Source: Butyrivibrio sp. (GTDB lineage Bacteria; Bacillota; Clostridia; Lachnospirales; Lachnospiraceae). From it: a stretch of DNA of 8,978 nt. This document shows positions 1 through 7,333 of this stretch, piece by piece. A program made the translations under genes and the position numbers. How positions within the stretch are numbered: position 1 is the stretch's first letter; every line of letters starts with the position of its first letter. A model generated the notes under the pieces. That model did not search any database. It saw nothing but the letters and a program-made list of their open reading frames with translations, and was not told where the DNA came from. The stretch is from the NCBI GenBank assembly GCA_024688095.1, contig JAILEJ010000485.1, positions 1 through 8,978 on the forward strand, in the 5' to 3' direction.

Positions 1-749
1 GGAATATCGTTTCCACTTTCCAGAATTCCTGTATCATCCCCATATTGATCTGGATACATCTCATATCCAAGCAGCAAATTTTCTGCAATTAAACAGCCAT
101 CATATACATATCTGTCTGCATTAGAATCAAGATGCCATCCACCTGAAACTTCTATTTCTTTGGATGGATCTTCCTGCAGGTGTGCAGGTTTTGAATGACA
201 GTTTACATGTGCATCATCTCCTGCATATTCCTGTGTTACTTCTATTCCGCATCTGTTTGCAAAATATTTTTTGCACGCAGCATCAAATATTTCATCATAC
301 ATATACTCTTTTATCTCAAACTCATAGGAGCTTCCCAATAAATCTGTATAAATATAATATCTTCCATTTTCCTGAAGATCGCTAAAATATCCGTAGCTGT
401 CGTACTCATCAAGCTCTTCATTATAAACTGACTTTCTGACTACTCCTGTATATACCACTTCATCAGTCTGTGCATCTACAACATCAAAGGTTTCAGGAAG
501 CTCCTCGCCTCTGAAAATAACTATTTTCTCTGCGCCTGTTCTGTATCCAACCTGATCAACAAGTGTATTTGGCATTGCAACAGGATATTCAATTCCGGAT
601 AGATCAACATTGCTGTTATCTACAGTTTCTTCTTCTATATTATCATCAGGGGCATTTTCTTCTTTGTATCCACAAGCTCCAAGGCACATACTCATGGCCA
701 TCACAAGTGCTACATATTTACTTTTTCCGCCCTCAAAAAAAATCCTCAT
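1..749 (-). CDS. GH9-like (cellulase family) lipoprotein, N-terminal part, 3' end outside window
   Basis: The frame reads 250 residues without a stop and runs off the left edge. It was found by translating the minus strand, since the open end hides it from start-to-stop ORF searches. The start at 749-747 follows an in-frame TAA and an AGAGGA-like ribosome binding site 12 bases upstream, which is rather far; an AGGG lies closer. Residues 1-26 form a lipoprotein signal ending in the lipobox LGAC (Cys26), followed by an acidic linker. Residues about 60-150 resemble the N-terminal Ig-like domain of GH9 enzymes (CelD_N), with the typical VDQVGYR start. Residues 160-206 match the opening of the GH9 catalytic domain: RCG, an AH..CH motif and VSGGWH. 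Residues 240-250 read GILESGNDIP, as in the family's ESGNGIPD. GH9 enzymes hydrolyse beta-1,4-glucans; this one would be anchored outside the membrane. The catalytic DAGD motif aligns with LDSN (residues 207-210), so normal activity is doubtful. The family call is firm; the function is open. Confidence 0.88.
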   Translation of the reverse strand, partial: MRIFFEGGKSKYVALVMAMSMCLGACGYKEENAPDDNIEEETVDNSNVDLSGIEYPVAMPNTLVDQVGYRTGAEKIVIFRGEELPETFDVVDAQTDEVVYTGVVRKSVYNEELDEYDSYGYFSDLQENGRYYIYTDLLGSSYEFEIKEYMYDEIFDAACKKYFANRCGIEVTQEYAGDDAHVNCHSKPAHLQEDPSKEIEVSGGWHLDSNADRYVYDGCLIAENLLLGYEMYPDQYGDDTGILESGNDI

Positions 750-814
750 GTCCCTAACTATTCCTCTATTATTCCCAGATTATTTAATATTTTCTGTCTT
801 AAGACCCAGCTTTT

Positions 815-842
815 ATTATACACGACAATAAATCATAATCAA
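815..842 (-). promoter_or_regulatory. Predicted sigma-A-type promoter of the GH9-like gene
   Basis: On the minus strand a TTGATT box (837-842) and a perfect TATAAT box (815-820) are separated by 16 bp. Transcription would start near 808 and leave a leader of about 60 nt before the ATG at 749. The promoter lies downstream of the upstream gene's terminator, so the gene is probably transcribed independently. Read from sequence only. Confidence 0.55.
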
Positions 843-874
843 ATTTAAACATTATTTTTTACTTATATTGGCAC

Positions 875-978
875 AAAAAACAATAAAACCCGCATTTAAT
901 GATATACGCCATCCTCTACCATCTGCTTTAATCACTTCAGCAAATAATATGAATTGAAATATATCAATAATGCGGGTT
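875..978 (-). terminator. Long-armed hairpin with U-rich tail after the hydratase gene
   Basis: Perfect 10-bp arms, AATGCGGGTT (969-978) and AACCCGCATT (887-896) on the plus strand, pair across 72 bases. A second complementary pair just inside (TGATATA/TATATCA) extends the stem past a small internal loop. A weak TTGCT/AGCAG hairpin can form in the apical part. On the minus strand the outer arm is followed at once by a U-rich run interrupted by a few other bases (875-886), as in an intrinsic terminator. The stem closes about 30 bases after the hydratase stop. The loop is far longer than in an ordinary terminator, so the element could also be a structured 3' UTR or a small RNA. Confidence 0.6.
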
Positions 979-1007
979 CTAAATTTATATTTTTATGTCT
1001 AAGCTGA

Positions 1008-3302
1008 TCAGTTATCTACACGGTTATAATTGATGAGGCATCCATCAAGGATAATCTCTCTTTCATTATCTGTAAGATCTCCAAGTGTAAGCTCAAACTC
1101 ATTAAGCTTTCCATCAGATACTGCTACAGCCTTTATAACAGAAGCTTTTGCTTCTACTGCCTTCTTAATTCCTGGAAGGAAGATGTAATCCTTATTCTTA
1201 AATGGAAGGTCTCCCTCTTTGATAATAAATGGAAGCATTCCCCAGTTAATAAGATTTGATCTGTATCTCTTTGTAGCATATTCATTGGCGATGTTAGCCC
1301 ATCCGCCAAGTACCTTCTGACATGATGCAGCCTGTTCTCTGGCTGATCCATCACCTGGCTTAACAGCAAAGATTGTTGAACCGAATCCGATGTTATCAAG
1401 AGTAACATCTGCATAGCTTCCCTGTACTGTCTCCATAACTGACTTAACTTCAGGGAATGCAGCATATGGATCTGTTCCTTCTATAATAGCTGTCTCAGCT
1501 TCTCTTATCTCTTTTGCAAGACCTACGTATGCAGGATCTTTTCTTGAAAGAGTAAACTCTGCAAGTCCATGAGGATTTGATCTGTAACTGGATGTCTCAC
1601 CTGAAGGGATAAGTTCATCAGTTGTTGTTACAGGATCGTGTATCTCGGATACAACCTTCAAAAGAAGATTCTCTGGAAGTGCTGTCATTGTTGGCCAATC
1701 CTTGATGTTTGGTCCAAGCTGAAGCTCTACTGATGGATCTGCAACTCCGTGTGAATCAAATACTCTGTTTGCATAAATCTCTTTATCAAAATGATACTGA
1801 TACTTGTTAAGGGTTCCATCAAAGTCTGTTGCAGGTGTAAGAATACCCTTATTTGCTGCAGTTGCTGCAATTGAACGAGCATCCATAAGTGCAACTGATG
1901 AAATCTGACCATTCTGAACCTTTGAACCTTCTCTGTTAGGGAAGTTACGTGTTGAATGACGGATACTAAATGCATTGTTGGCAGGTGTATCTCCGGCACC
2001 AAAGCAAGGTCCGCAGAATGCAGTCTTAAGGATTGCACCTGTTTCAAGGATAGCTGCTGCACAGCCATTCTTAACAATTTCCATAAATATTGGTGTTGAA
2101 GCAGGATATACTGAAAGAGTAAATCTGTCATTTCCAATGAAGTTACCTTTAAGAATATCAGCGGCAGCACAGATATTTTCAAATCCACCACCTGCGCAAC
2201 CAGCGATGATACCCTGGTCTACCTGGAACTTACCATCTTTAATCTTATCTTTAAGTGAATACTGAACTTTATCACCAAATGAAACCTTTGCTCTCTCTTC
2301 TACGTCATGAAGAATATCTGCAAGGTTATTATTTACTTCTTCAATTGTGTATGCATTACTTGGATGGAAAGGCATTGCAATCATAGGACGAACCTGACTA
2401 AGATCTACCTTAACTACGCTGTCATAGTAAGCAACCTTGCCTGGCTTAAGTTCCTTATAATCAGCCTTTCTTCCATGAATATCATAGAAGTTTTCAATTT
2501 CTTCATCTGTCTGCCAGATAGATGAAAGGCATGTTGTTTCAGTTGTCATAACATCAACACCGATACGGAAATCAGCGCTAAGGTTCTTAACACCAGGTCC
2601 AACAAATTCCATAACTTTATTTTTTACAAATCCATCACCAAATACCTTACCGATGATTGCAAGAGCAACGTCCTGGGGACCAACACCCATTACAGGCTCT
2701 CCCTCAAGATAAATTGCTACAACCTCTGGCATATTGATGTCATAAGTCTGTGAAAGAAGCTGTTTAACAAGCTCTGGTCCGCCTTCACCTACTGCCATGG
2801 TACCAAGTGCACCATATCTTGTGTGTGAGTCTGAACCAAGAATCATTCCACCACCTGTTGCAAGCATTTCTCTTGCAAACTGGTGAATAACTGCCTGATG
2901 AGGTGGAACATATACTCCGCCATACTTTTGAGCAGCTGTCAGACCAAATACATGGTCATCTTCATTTATAGTACCACCAACGGCACAAAGTGAATTGTGG
3001 CAGTTGGTAAGAACATAAGGAATAGGGAATTTCTCAAGTCCTGAAGCTCTTGCAGTCTGAATAATTCCTACAAATGTAATATCATGAGAAGTAAGCTTAT
3101 CAAATTTAATCTGAAGCTTCTCCATATTGTCTGATGTATTGTGAGCCTTCAAAATACCATAGGCTATAGTTTCCTTTTTGGCGTCTTCCTTTGATACCTC
3201 TGCGCCTGCCTTTGCCGAAAGCTGTGCCTGTGCATCTCCTGTATCCGGTATAAGCTCTGTTCCATTTACAAGATAACACCCTGTTTCTAATGTACTTACC
3301 AT
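1008..3302 (-). CDS. Aconitase-superfamily hydratase (YbhJ-like / aconitate hydratase)
   Basis: This 764-residue protein belongs to the [4Fe-4S] aconitase superfamily, which reversibly dehydrates and rehydrates hydroxy-acids such as citrate/isocitrate. Cluster ligands are visible as Cys369 (GCAGGG) and Cys430/Cys433 (CGPC). Other family landmarks are GSDSHT (156-161), TRNFPNREGS (451-460, the active-site arginine region), GSAREQAA (652-659) and the swivel-domain motif NLINWGMLPF (683-692). The catalytic domains come first and the swivel domain is C-terminal, as in mitochondrial-type aconitases. Length and the CGPCFGAGDTP block resemble the group annotated 'hydratase' (E. coli YbhJ-like), whose substrate is not established to my knowledge. 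It may therefore be the cell's aconitase or a relative acting on another acid. The start at 3302 is supported by an AGGAGG at 3308-3313, five bases upstream. It is monocistronic by its own promoter and terminator. A cytoplasmic, oxygen-sensitive enzyme is expected. Confidence 0.93.
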   Translation of the reverse strand: MVSTLETGCYLVNGTELIPDTGDAQAQLSAKAGAEVSKEDAKKETIAYGILKAHNTSDNMEKLQIKFDKLTSHDITFVGIIQTARASGLEKFPIPYVLTNCHNSLCAVGGTINEDDHVFGLTAAQKYGGVYVPPHQAVIHQFAREMLATGGGMILGSDSHTRYGALGTMAVGEGGPELVKQLLSQTYDINMPEVVAIYLEGEPVMGVGPQDVALAIIGKVFGDGFVKNKVMEFVGPGVKNLSADFRIGVDVMTTETTCLSSIWQTDEEIENFYDIHGRKADYKELKPGKVAYYDSVVKVDLSQVRPMIAMPFHPSNAYTIEEVNNNLADILHDVEERAKVSFGDKVQYSLKDKIKDGKFQVDQGIIAGCAGGGFENICAAADILKGNFIGNDRFTLSVYPASTPIFMEIVKNGCAAAILETGAILKTAFCGPCFGAGDTPANNAFSIRHSTRNFPNREGSKVQNGQISSVALMDARSIAATAANKGILTPATDFDGTLNKYQYHFDKEIYANRVFDSHGVADPSVELQLGPNIKDWPTMTALPENLLLKVVSEIHDPVTTTDELIPSGETSSYRSNPHGLAEFTLSRKDPAYVGLAKEIREAETAIIEGTDPYAAFPEVKSVMETVQGSYADVTLDNIGFGSTIFAVKPGDGSAREQAASCQKVLGGWANIANEYATKRYRSNLINWGMLPFIIKEGDLPFKNKDYIFLPGIKKAVEAKASVIKAVAVSDGKLNEFELTLGDLTDNEREIILDGCLINYNRVDN

Positions 3303-3336
3303 CTGAACCTCCTATCTAAATTAAGCAAAAAACTTT

Positions 3337-3353
3337 ATCGCTTTAAATCGCTT
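3337..3353. repeat. Direct repeat ATCGCTT, 10-bp period, in the hydratase leader
   Basis: ATCGCTT occurs at 3337-3343 and again at 3347-3353, one helical turn apart (AAGCGAT twice on the minus strand). It lies in the predicted 5' UTR between the promoter and the ribosome binding site. Such spacing suits a protein bound on one face of DNA, but the repeat is short and chance is possible. Confidence 0.4.
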
Positions 3354-3412
3354 ACGTCTGCTCATTTTACCATAAAATACGCCTTGATTGTAGTATTTTT
3401 TACCACTTAAAT

Positions 3413-3442
3413 AGAATAGCATAATTGTATACAATGGTACAA
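3413..3442 (-). promoter_or_regulatory. Predicted promoter of the hydratase gene
   Basis: On the minus strand TTGTAC (3437-3442) and TATTCT (3413-3418) are spaced by 18 bp, and the -10 box carries an extended TGC just upstream (3419-3421). Transcription would begin near 3406, giving a leader of about 100 nt. It lies just beyond the glgP terminator, so the gene has its own promoter. The palindrome ATTGTATACAAT fills most of the spacer. Confidence 0.6.
3424..3435. promoter_or_regulatory. Candidate operator: perfect palindrome ATTGTATACAAT
   Basis: This 12-bp perfect palindrome is centred between the -35 and -10 boxes of the hydratase promoter, a position where a bound dimer would block RNA polymerase. 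The core GT-AT-AC with flanking T/A fits the loose pattern known for FadR-type GntR regulators (tnGTn(0-3)ACna). The regulator itself is not in the window, so its identity is a guess. Confidence 0.45.
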
Positions 3443-3486
3443 CACTCTATTTTTATCATTTATATAGGACTAAAATTAATTTCAAC

Positions 3487-3527
3487 AAAAAAGTCCAGGA
3501 AGGAAAGTTGCTTTCCGTTCCTGAACT
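3487..3527 (-). terminator. Intrinsic terminator of glgP
   Basis: Arms at 3492-3507 and 3511-3527 form a stem of about 16 bp with a 3-base loop, one bulged base and one G-U pair. On the minus strand the stem is followed by six Ts (complement of 3487-3492). It lies about 85 bases after the glgP stop and separates glgP from the hydratase promoter. Confidence 0.88.
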
Positions 3528-3612
3528 ATTATTGTTTTTATTATACTGTCTTTCCTAATAGACCAATAATTTTATTGTATATCTTCTTCTTATCTGAAGA
3601 CTCTTTACCGTT

Positions 3613-6084
3613 TCAGATTTCAACCTTATCAAGATGCCAGATTTCATCGACATATTCCTGAATAGTTCTGTCTGATGAGAACTTGCCAGAGCATGCTGTA
3701 TTGAGCATTGCCATCTTAGCCCACTTCTTGGTATCTGCATAAGCTTCAGAAATCTTCTTCTGAGCATCAGCATAACTCTCAAAGTCCTTAAGAATGAAGT
3801 ACTGGTCAGCCTTTGATGAATTCTGAGTATTCAGAAGTGAATTGTAAAGTGGTCTGAACAGCTCTTTATTCTTAGAGAATGTTCCATCAATAAGCTTATC
3901 AAGAATCTTCTTGATATTAGGATTGCTGTTGTAGATATCCATTGGATTATAATTCTTGTTGCGCTCATATTCGATTACTTCCTGAGAAGTAAGACCGAAG
4001 ATAAATGCATTCTCTTCTCCAACTTCATTAACAATCTCAACGTTGGCACCATCAAGTGTACCAAGTGTAACAGCACCGTTAAGCATCATCTTCATATTAC
4101 CTGTACCGGATGCTTCCTTACTTGCTGTTGAAATCTGCTCTGAGATATCTGCTGCAGCAAATATAAGCTCTGCATTTGATACCTTGTAGTCTTCGATAAA
4201 TACTACCTTAATTCTGTCCTTGATATCAGGATCGTTATTTACAACATCACCTACTGAGTTGATCAGCTTGATGATGAGTTTAGCATTTGCATATCCTGCT
4301 GATGCCTTTGCACCGAAGATAAATGTCTTTGGATAGAAGTCCATCTTTGGATGAGCCTTAAGCTCTTCATACAGATAAATAACATGAAGTATATTGAGAA
4401 GCTGTCTCTTATACTCATGAAGTCTCTTAACCTGTACATCAAAGATTGATTCCGGATTAACCTTGATTCCATTATGGTCAAGGATATATTTTGCAAGACG
4501 CTCTTTATTCTTGAGCTTAATATCCATAAACTCTTTCTGAGCCTTCTTGTCATCAGCAAGTTTCTTGATTCCACCTATTACAGAAAGGTCTGTGATCCAT
4601 TCCTCTCCTACCTTGTCAGTTACCCACTGAGCAAGAAGTGGATTGCCGTGAAGGAGGAATCTTCTCTGTGTGATACCATTTGTCTTATTGTTGAACTTAT
4701 CAGGCATCATCTCATAGAAATCCTTAAGCTCACGCTGTTTTAAGATATCTGTGTGAAGCTTTGCAACACCATTAACTGAATGTCCACCTACGATTGCAAG
4801 GTGAGCCATCTTAACCTGGTTATCATAAAGAATAGCCATGCTGCGAACCTTAGCCTGAACATCAATGCTAGGAAGGTTCATATAATGTCTCATAATCTGA
4901 TCAACAAATCTTCTATTAATTTCATCAACAATCTGATATACACGTGGAAGCAGTCTCTGGAAAAGATCTATTGGCCACTTTTCAAGAGCCTCAGACATGA
5001 TTGTGTGATTTGTATAACAACATGTCTGAACAGTTACATCCCATGCTTCATCCCATGAAAGATAATATTCATCCATAAGAAGTCTCATAAGCTCAGCAAC
5101 TGCTACTGTTGGATGTGTATCATTAAGCTGGAAAACAGCCTTTTCATAGAATCTTCTGATATCATCATGACGGCGAAGATATTTCTTAAGCGCTGTCTGA
5201 ACAGATGATGAAATGAAGAAGTACTGCTGTTTAAGTCTAAGCTCTTTTCCTGCGATATGATTGTCATTAGGATAAAGAACTTCACAAAGCTGGCTGGCAA
5301 GGTTCTCCTGCTCTACAGCCTTCTGATAATCACCTTTATCAAATGAATCAAGCTGGAAGCAGTTTACAGGCTCTGCATCCCAGATTCTAAGTGTATTAAC
5401 TACTCCGTTTCCATAACCAACTACTGGAAGGTCATATGGAATAGCCTTAACTACCTGATATCCCTCCTGGCGGAACATTGTTCTGCCATGGTCATCAGTA
5501 TACATATTTACATAGCCACCGAATTTAACTTCCTTGGCATATTCAGGTCTTCTAAGTTCAAATGGATTACCATTTTCAAGCCAGTTATCAGGAACTTCAA
5601 TCTGATATCCATCTCTGATCTGCTGCTTGAACATTCCGTATTTGTAACGGATACCACATCCATAAGCCATATATCCAAGTGTTGAAAGTGAATCCAAAAA
5701 GCATGCAGCAAGTCTTCCAAGACCACCATTACCAAGAGCTGCATCAGGTTCCTGATCTTCAAGTACATTAAGATCTATACCAAGCTCTTCAAGCGCTTCC
5801 TGAACCGGGGCATAAGCCTGAAGGTTGATAATATTATTACCAAAAGCTCTTCCCATAAGGAATTCCATAGACATGTAATATACAATCTTTGGATCCTGCT
5901 CCTCTGCTGCTTTCTGAGTTGTGATCCATTTATCAACTATCGCATCCTTAATAGCATATGCTGCAGCCTGGAACTTCTCCTGATCTGTAGCCTCTTCCAT
6001 TGTTTTACGATATAGTGTTTTTACATTATATAAAACACTTCTTTTAAACAGATCCTTGTCAAAAGATATTTTCTTTTTCTTCAT
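3613..6084 (-). CDS. glgP: Glycogen/maltodextrin phosphorylase (GT35)
   Basis: This 823-residue enzyme removes glucose from the non-reducing ends of glycogen or maltodextrins with phosphate, giving glucose 1-phosphate. It is cytoplasmic and needs pyridoxal phosphate. The family signature EASGTGNMKMMLN is intact at residues 657-669, with Lys665 as the cofactor-binding lysine. Other conserved blocks are YYMSMEFLMGRA (69-80), ALGNGGLGRLAACF (116-129), FQLNDTHP (318-325), NHTIMSEALEKWP (359-371), NGVAKLHTDIL (438-448), VQVKRLHEYKRQLLN (550-564) and FGAKASAGYANAKLIIKLIN (590-609). The length is normal for bacterial phosphorylases. The block NGITQRRFL (469-477) differs slightly from the common NGVTPRRWL. 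The start follows an AGGGGA ribosome binding site at a good distance. No other glycogen genes are adjacent. Its terminator is at 3487-3527. The leader is very AT-rich; a TATAAT at 6232-6237 could be its -10 box, but no good -35 box was found, so read-through from the lipoprotein gene is possible. Choosing between glycogen and maltodextrin as main substrate is not possible from sequence. Confidence 0.97.
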   Translation of the reverse strand: MKKKKISFDKDLFKRSVLYNVKTLYRKTMEEATDQEKFQAAAYAIKDAIVDKWITTQKAAEEQDPKIVYYMSMEFLMGRAFGNNIINLQAYAPVQEALEELGIDLNVLEDQEPDAALGNGGLGRLAACFLDSLSTLGYMAYGCGIRYKYGMFKQQIRDGYQIEVPDNWLENGNPFELRRPEYAKEVKFGGYVNMYTDDHGRTMFRQEGYQVVKAIPYDLPVVGYGNGVVNTLRIWDAEPVNCFQLDSFDKGDYQKAVEQENLASQLCEVLYPNDNHIAGKELRLKQQYFFISSSVQTALKKYLRRHDDIRRFYEKAVFQLNDTHPTVAVAELMRLLMDEYYLSWDEAWDVTVQTCCYTNHTIMSEALEKWPIDLFQRLLPRVYQIVDEINRRFVDQIMRHYMNLPSIDVQAKVRSMAILYDNQVKMAHLAIVGGHSVNGVAKLHTDILKQRELKDFYEMMPDKFNNKTNGITQRRFLLHGNPLLAQWVTDKVGEEWITDLSVIGGIKKLADDKKAQKEFMDIKLKNKERLAKYILDHNGIKVNPESIFDVQVKRLHEYKRQLLNILHVIYLYEELKAHPKMDFYPKTFIFGAKASAGYANAKLIIKLINSVGDVVNNDPDIKDRIKVVFIEDYKVSNAELIFAAADISEQISTASKEASGTGNMKMMLNGAVTLGTLDGANVEIVNEVGEENAFIFGLTSQEVIEYERNKNYNPMDIYNSNPNIKKILDKLIDGTFSKNKELFRPLYNSLLNTQNSSKADQYFILKDFESYADAQKKISEAYADTKKWAKMAMLNTACSGKFSSDRTIQEYVDEIWHLDKVEI

Positions 6085-6116
6085 AAATTATCCCCTTTAA
6101 ATTTGATAAGAAAATC

Positions 6117-6153
6117 TTGTAATTAAAACTAAAATTAAATTTTATAATTACAA
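6117..6153. repeat. Imperfect 16-bp inverted repeat in the glgP leader
   Basis: Two stem segments are perfectly complementary: TTGTAATTA (6117-6125) with TAATTACAA (6145-6153), and inside it TAAAATT (6130-6136) with AATTTTA (6138-6144). They are separated by one loop base and a four-base bulge, AAAC (6126-6129). It lies 33-69 bases upstream of the glgP start. It could be an operator, a leader hairpin or a product of the very AT-rich composition. There is no adjacent U-run on the minus strand that would make it a terminator. Confidence 0.5.
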
Positions 6154-6202
6154 CTCTTTTCTATTTTATCCTTTATTTCAATAATAATCTAGCTTTTTAA
6201 AG

Positions 6203-6223
6203 TTTATTTATTATTTATTTATA
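6203..6223. repeat. Low-complexity TTTA/TTAT tract between lipoprotein gene and glgP
   Basis: Near-perfect TTTA-type tetranucleotide units run through this stretch, with no G or C. The surrounding 6085-6263 gap contains no gene. Such tracts can act as upstream promoter (UP) elements or simply reflect base composition; nothing decides between these. Confidence 0.4.
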
Positions 6224-6263
6224 TCTTTGGGATTATAAATTGGCAAAAAACTCTTAAATATCT

Positions 6264-7298
6264 TTATTCTACTACTTCTTCCATAAATACATCTGATGTA
6301 TCTGTAACTGTTGCAGGATCTCCTCCAAATGCCTCAATCCTTTGATTTATGAGTCCTTTAATTTCCTCATCAGAGGTAAACTCTACGCCTGCCTCAGTGC
6401 ACTCACTTATAAGTTCGTCTGCACTTCCCTCTGCAGATTCATCATAATATCCATATGAATAGTAGTCTTTTCCATCAATTATATTAAGGGTAAAAAAGAG
6501 ATTACTAATTTTATCAACTTCTTCACTTCCCTTTTCCATCCATGTATCTACTATTTCGTCTATCTTACAGGCTGTTTCATATTCCTCTCTGTAAAAATGG
6601 AATCCAAATCCCTCTTCATCATAGTTATAAATATCATTTGTTTTTCCATTTGCATCTATAAGGATAGCATCTCCTGAATGTGATGCAGCGCCATTAGAAC
6701 CACCCACCATGATATATCCATATTTATTTACACTAAGCCACTTTCTGCTCCACATATCATTACTGTATATAAGCTGAAGTTTTCCATCATCACTTTCATC
6801 AAAGATAAAGAGACCTGTATACATATCAGCTTCTTCAAAGCTTATTTCAAGAGCAAGTTCATAATTTCCATCATTTCCGCAATCGATAATTCTATACTCA
6901 ACTGAATCTTCTTTGATATCTTCAGAATCAAAATTCGCTTTTATTGCTTCAATCATATCCTTAATGGTAAACTCGCCTGTAATCTTATCTCCAAGAATTA
7001 TACATGCACCATCTTCTCTATAGTCATCTCTTATTGTTGCAAAGCTTGTATTTCCTACAAAAGAAGAATAAATCGTTTCTTCCTCGCTCATAATCTCATT
7101 TAAGTTTGGATTCATTTCAGATGAAGCACTATTTGCTACATCACTATTTTCTGAATCAGTTTCTTCACTGGCCTCTTTGGTTGATGAAAAAATCTCTATA
7201 TTATTTTTACTGGAATTATCAGTGCCAGAACTACATGCTGTAACCATACATATAGGCACTATTACAGATAACAAAAAACCTATAGTCTTTTTCTTCAT
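6264..7298 (-). CDS. Lipoprotein of unknown function
   Basis: This 344-residue protein begins with a lipoprotein signal peptide: MKKK, a hydrophobic stretch, and the lipobox VTAC with Cys22 as the lipidated residue. An acidic, Ser/Asn/Glu-rich spacer (about 23-72) would hold the rest away from the membrane. The globular part has no catalytic motif that I recognise. Residues 139-152 (DCGNDGNYELALEI) resemble a degenerate form of the DxDGDGxxEL element found in many clostridial surface lipoproteins, and ILIDANGKTNDIY (212-224) looks like a repeat-type beta hairpin. The region rich in Tyr and Asp around 278-290 is also typical of surface proteins. The start follows GGGGAG six bases upstream. It has its own promoter and sits behind the terminator of the preceding gene; no terminator is visible between it and glgP. 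The function is unknown; a substrate-binding or sensory surface role is only a guess. Confidence 0.85.
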   Translation of the reverse strand: MKKKTIGFLLSVIVPICMVTACSSGTDNSSKNNIEIFSSTKEASEETDSENSDVANSASSEMNPNLNEIMSEEETIYSSFVGNTSFATIRDDYREDGACIILGDKITGEFTIKDMIEAIKANFDSEDIKEDSVEYRIIDCGNDGNYELALEISFEEADMYTGLFIFDESDDGKLQLIYSNDMWSRKWLSVNKYGYIMVGGSNGAASHSGDAILIDANGKTNDIYNYDEEGFGFHFYREEYETACKIDEIVDTWMEKGSEEVDKISNLFFTLNIIDGKDYYSYGYYDESAEGSADELISECTEAGVEFTSDEEIKGLINQRIEAFGGDPATVTDTSDVFMEEVVE

Positions 7299-7333
7299 TA
7301 TAATCTCCCCACACCAAGTAAATATTTCTTATC

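Larger units (their letters stand above)
3303..3612. other. Intergenic region between glgP and the hydratase gene
   Basis: This 310-base gap has no convincing gene. Reading leftwards on the minus strand it holds the 3' UTR of glgP (3528-3612), the glgP terminator (3487-3527), the hydratase promoter with its palindrome (3413-3442) and a leader of about 100 nt containing a direct repeat. The leader ends in the ribosome binding site at 3308-3313. Short frames here lack a credible start and family resemblance. Confidence 0.7.

Noticed and set aside
861..985. Short minus-strand reading frame across the loop of the 887-978 hairpin (contains VIKADGRGW, faintly like HicA-type toxins)
   Set aside because: It has no ATG or ribosome binding site in place, it is very short, and the resemblance is a few residues only. 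The hairpin with a U-rich tail explains the sequence better.
1727..2191. Minus-strand open frame of 154 codons inside the hydratase gene
   Set aside because: It lies wholly in another frame of a conserved gene and has a Leu/Gln-rich composition with no family resemblance.
3540..3566. Promoter-like TTGGTC/TATAAT pair on the minus strand in the glgP 3' UTR
   Set aside because: The spacer is only 15 bp, and a transcript from here would run straight into the glgP terminator within a few dozen bases.
6232..6237. TATAAT on the minus strand as a definite glgP promoter
   Set aside because: The -10 box is perfect, but no acceptable -35 or extended -10 element is present and the region is so AT-rich that such hexamers are expected by chance. 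It is mentioned only as a possibility.
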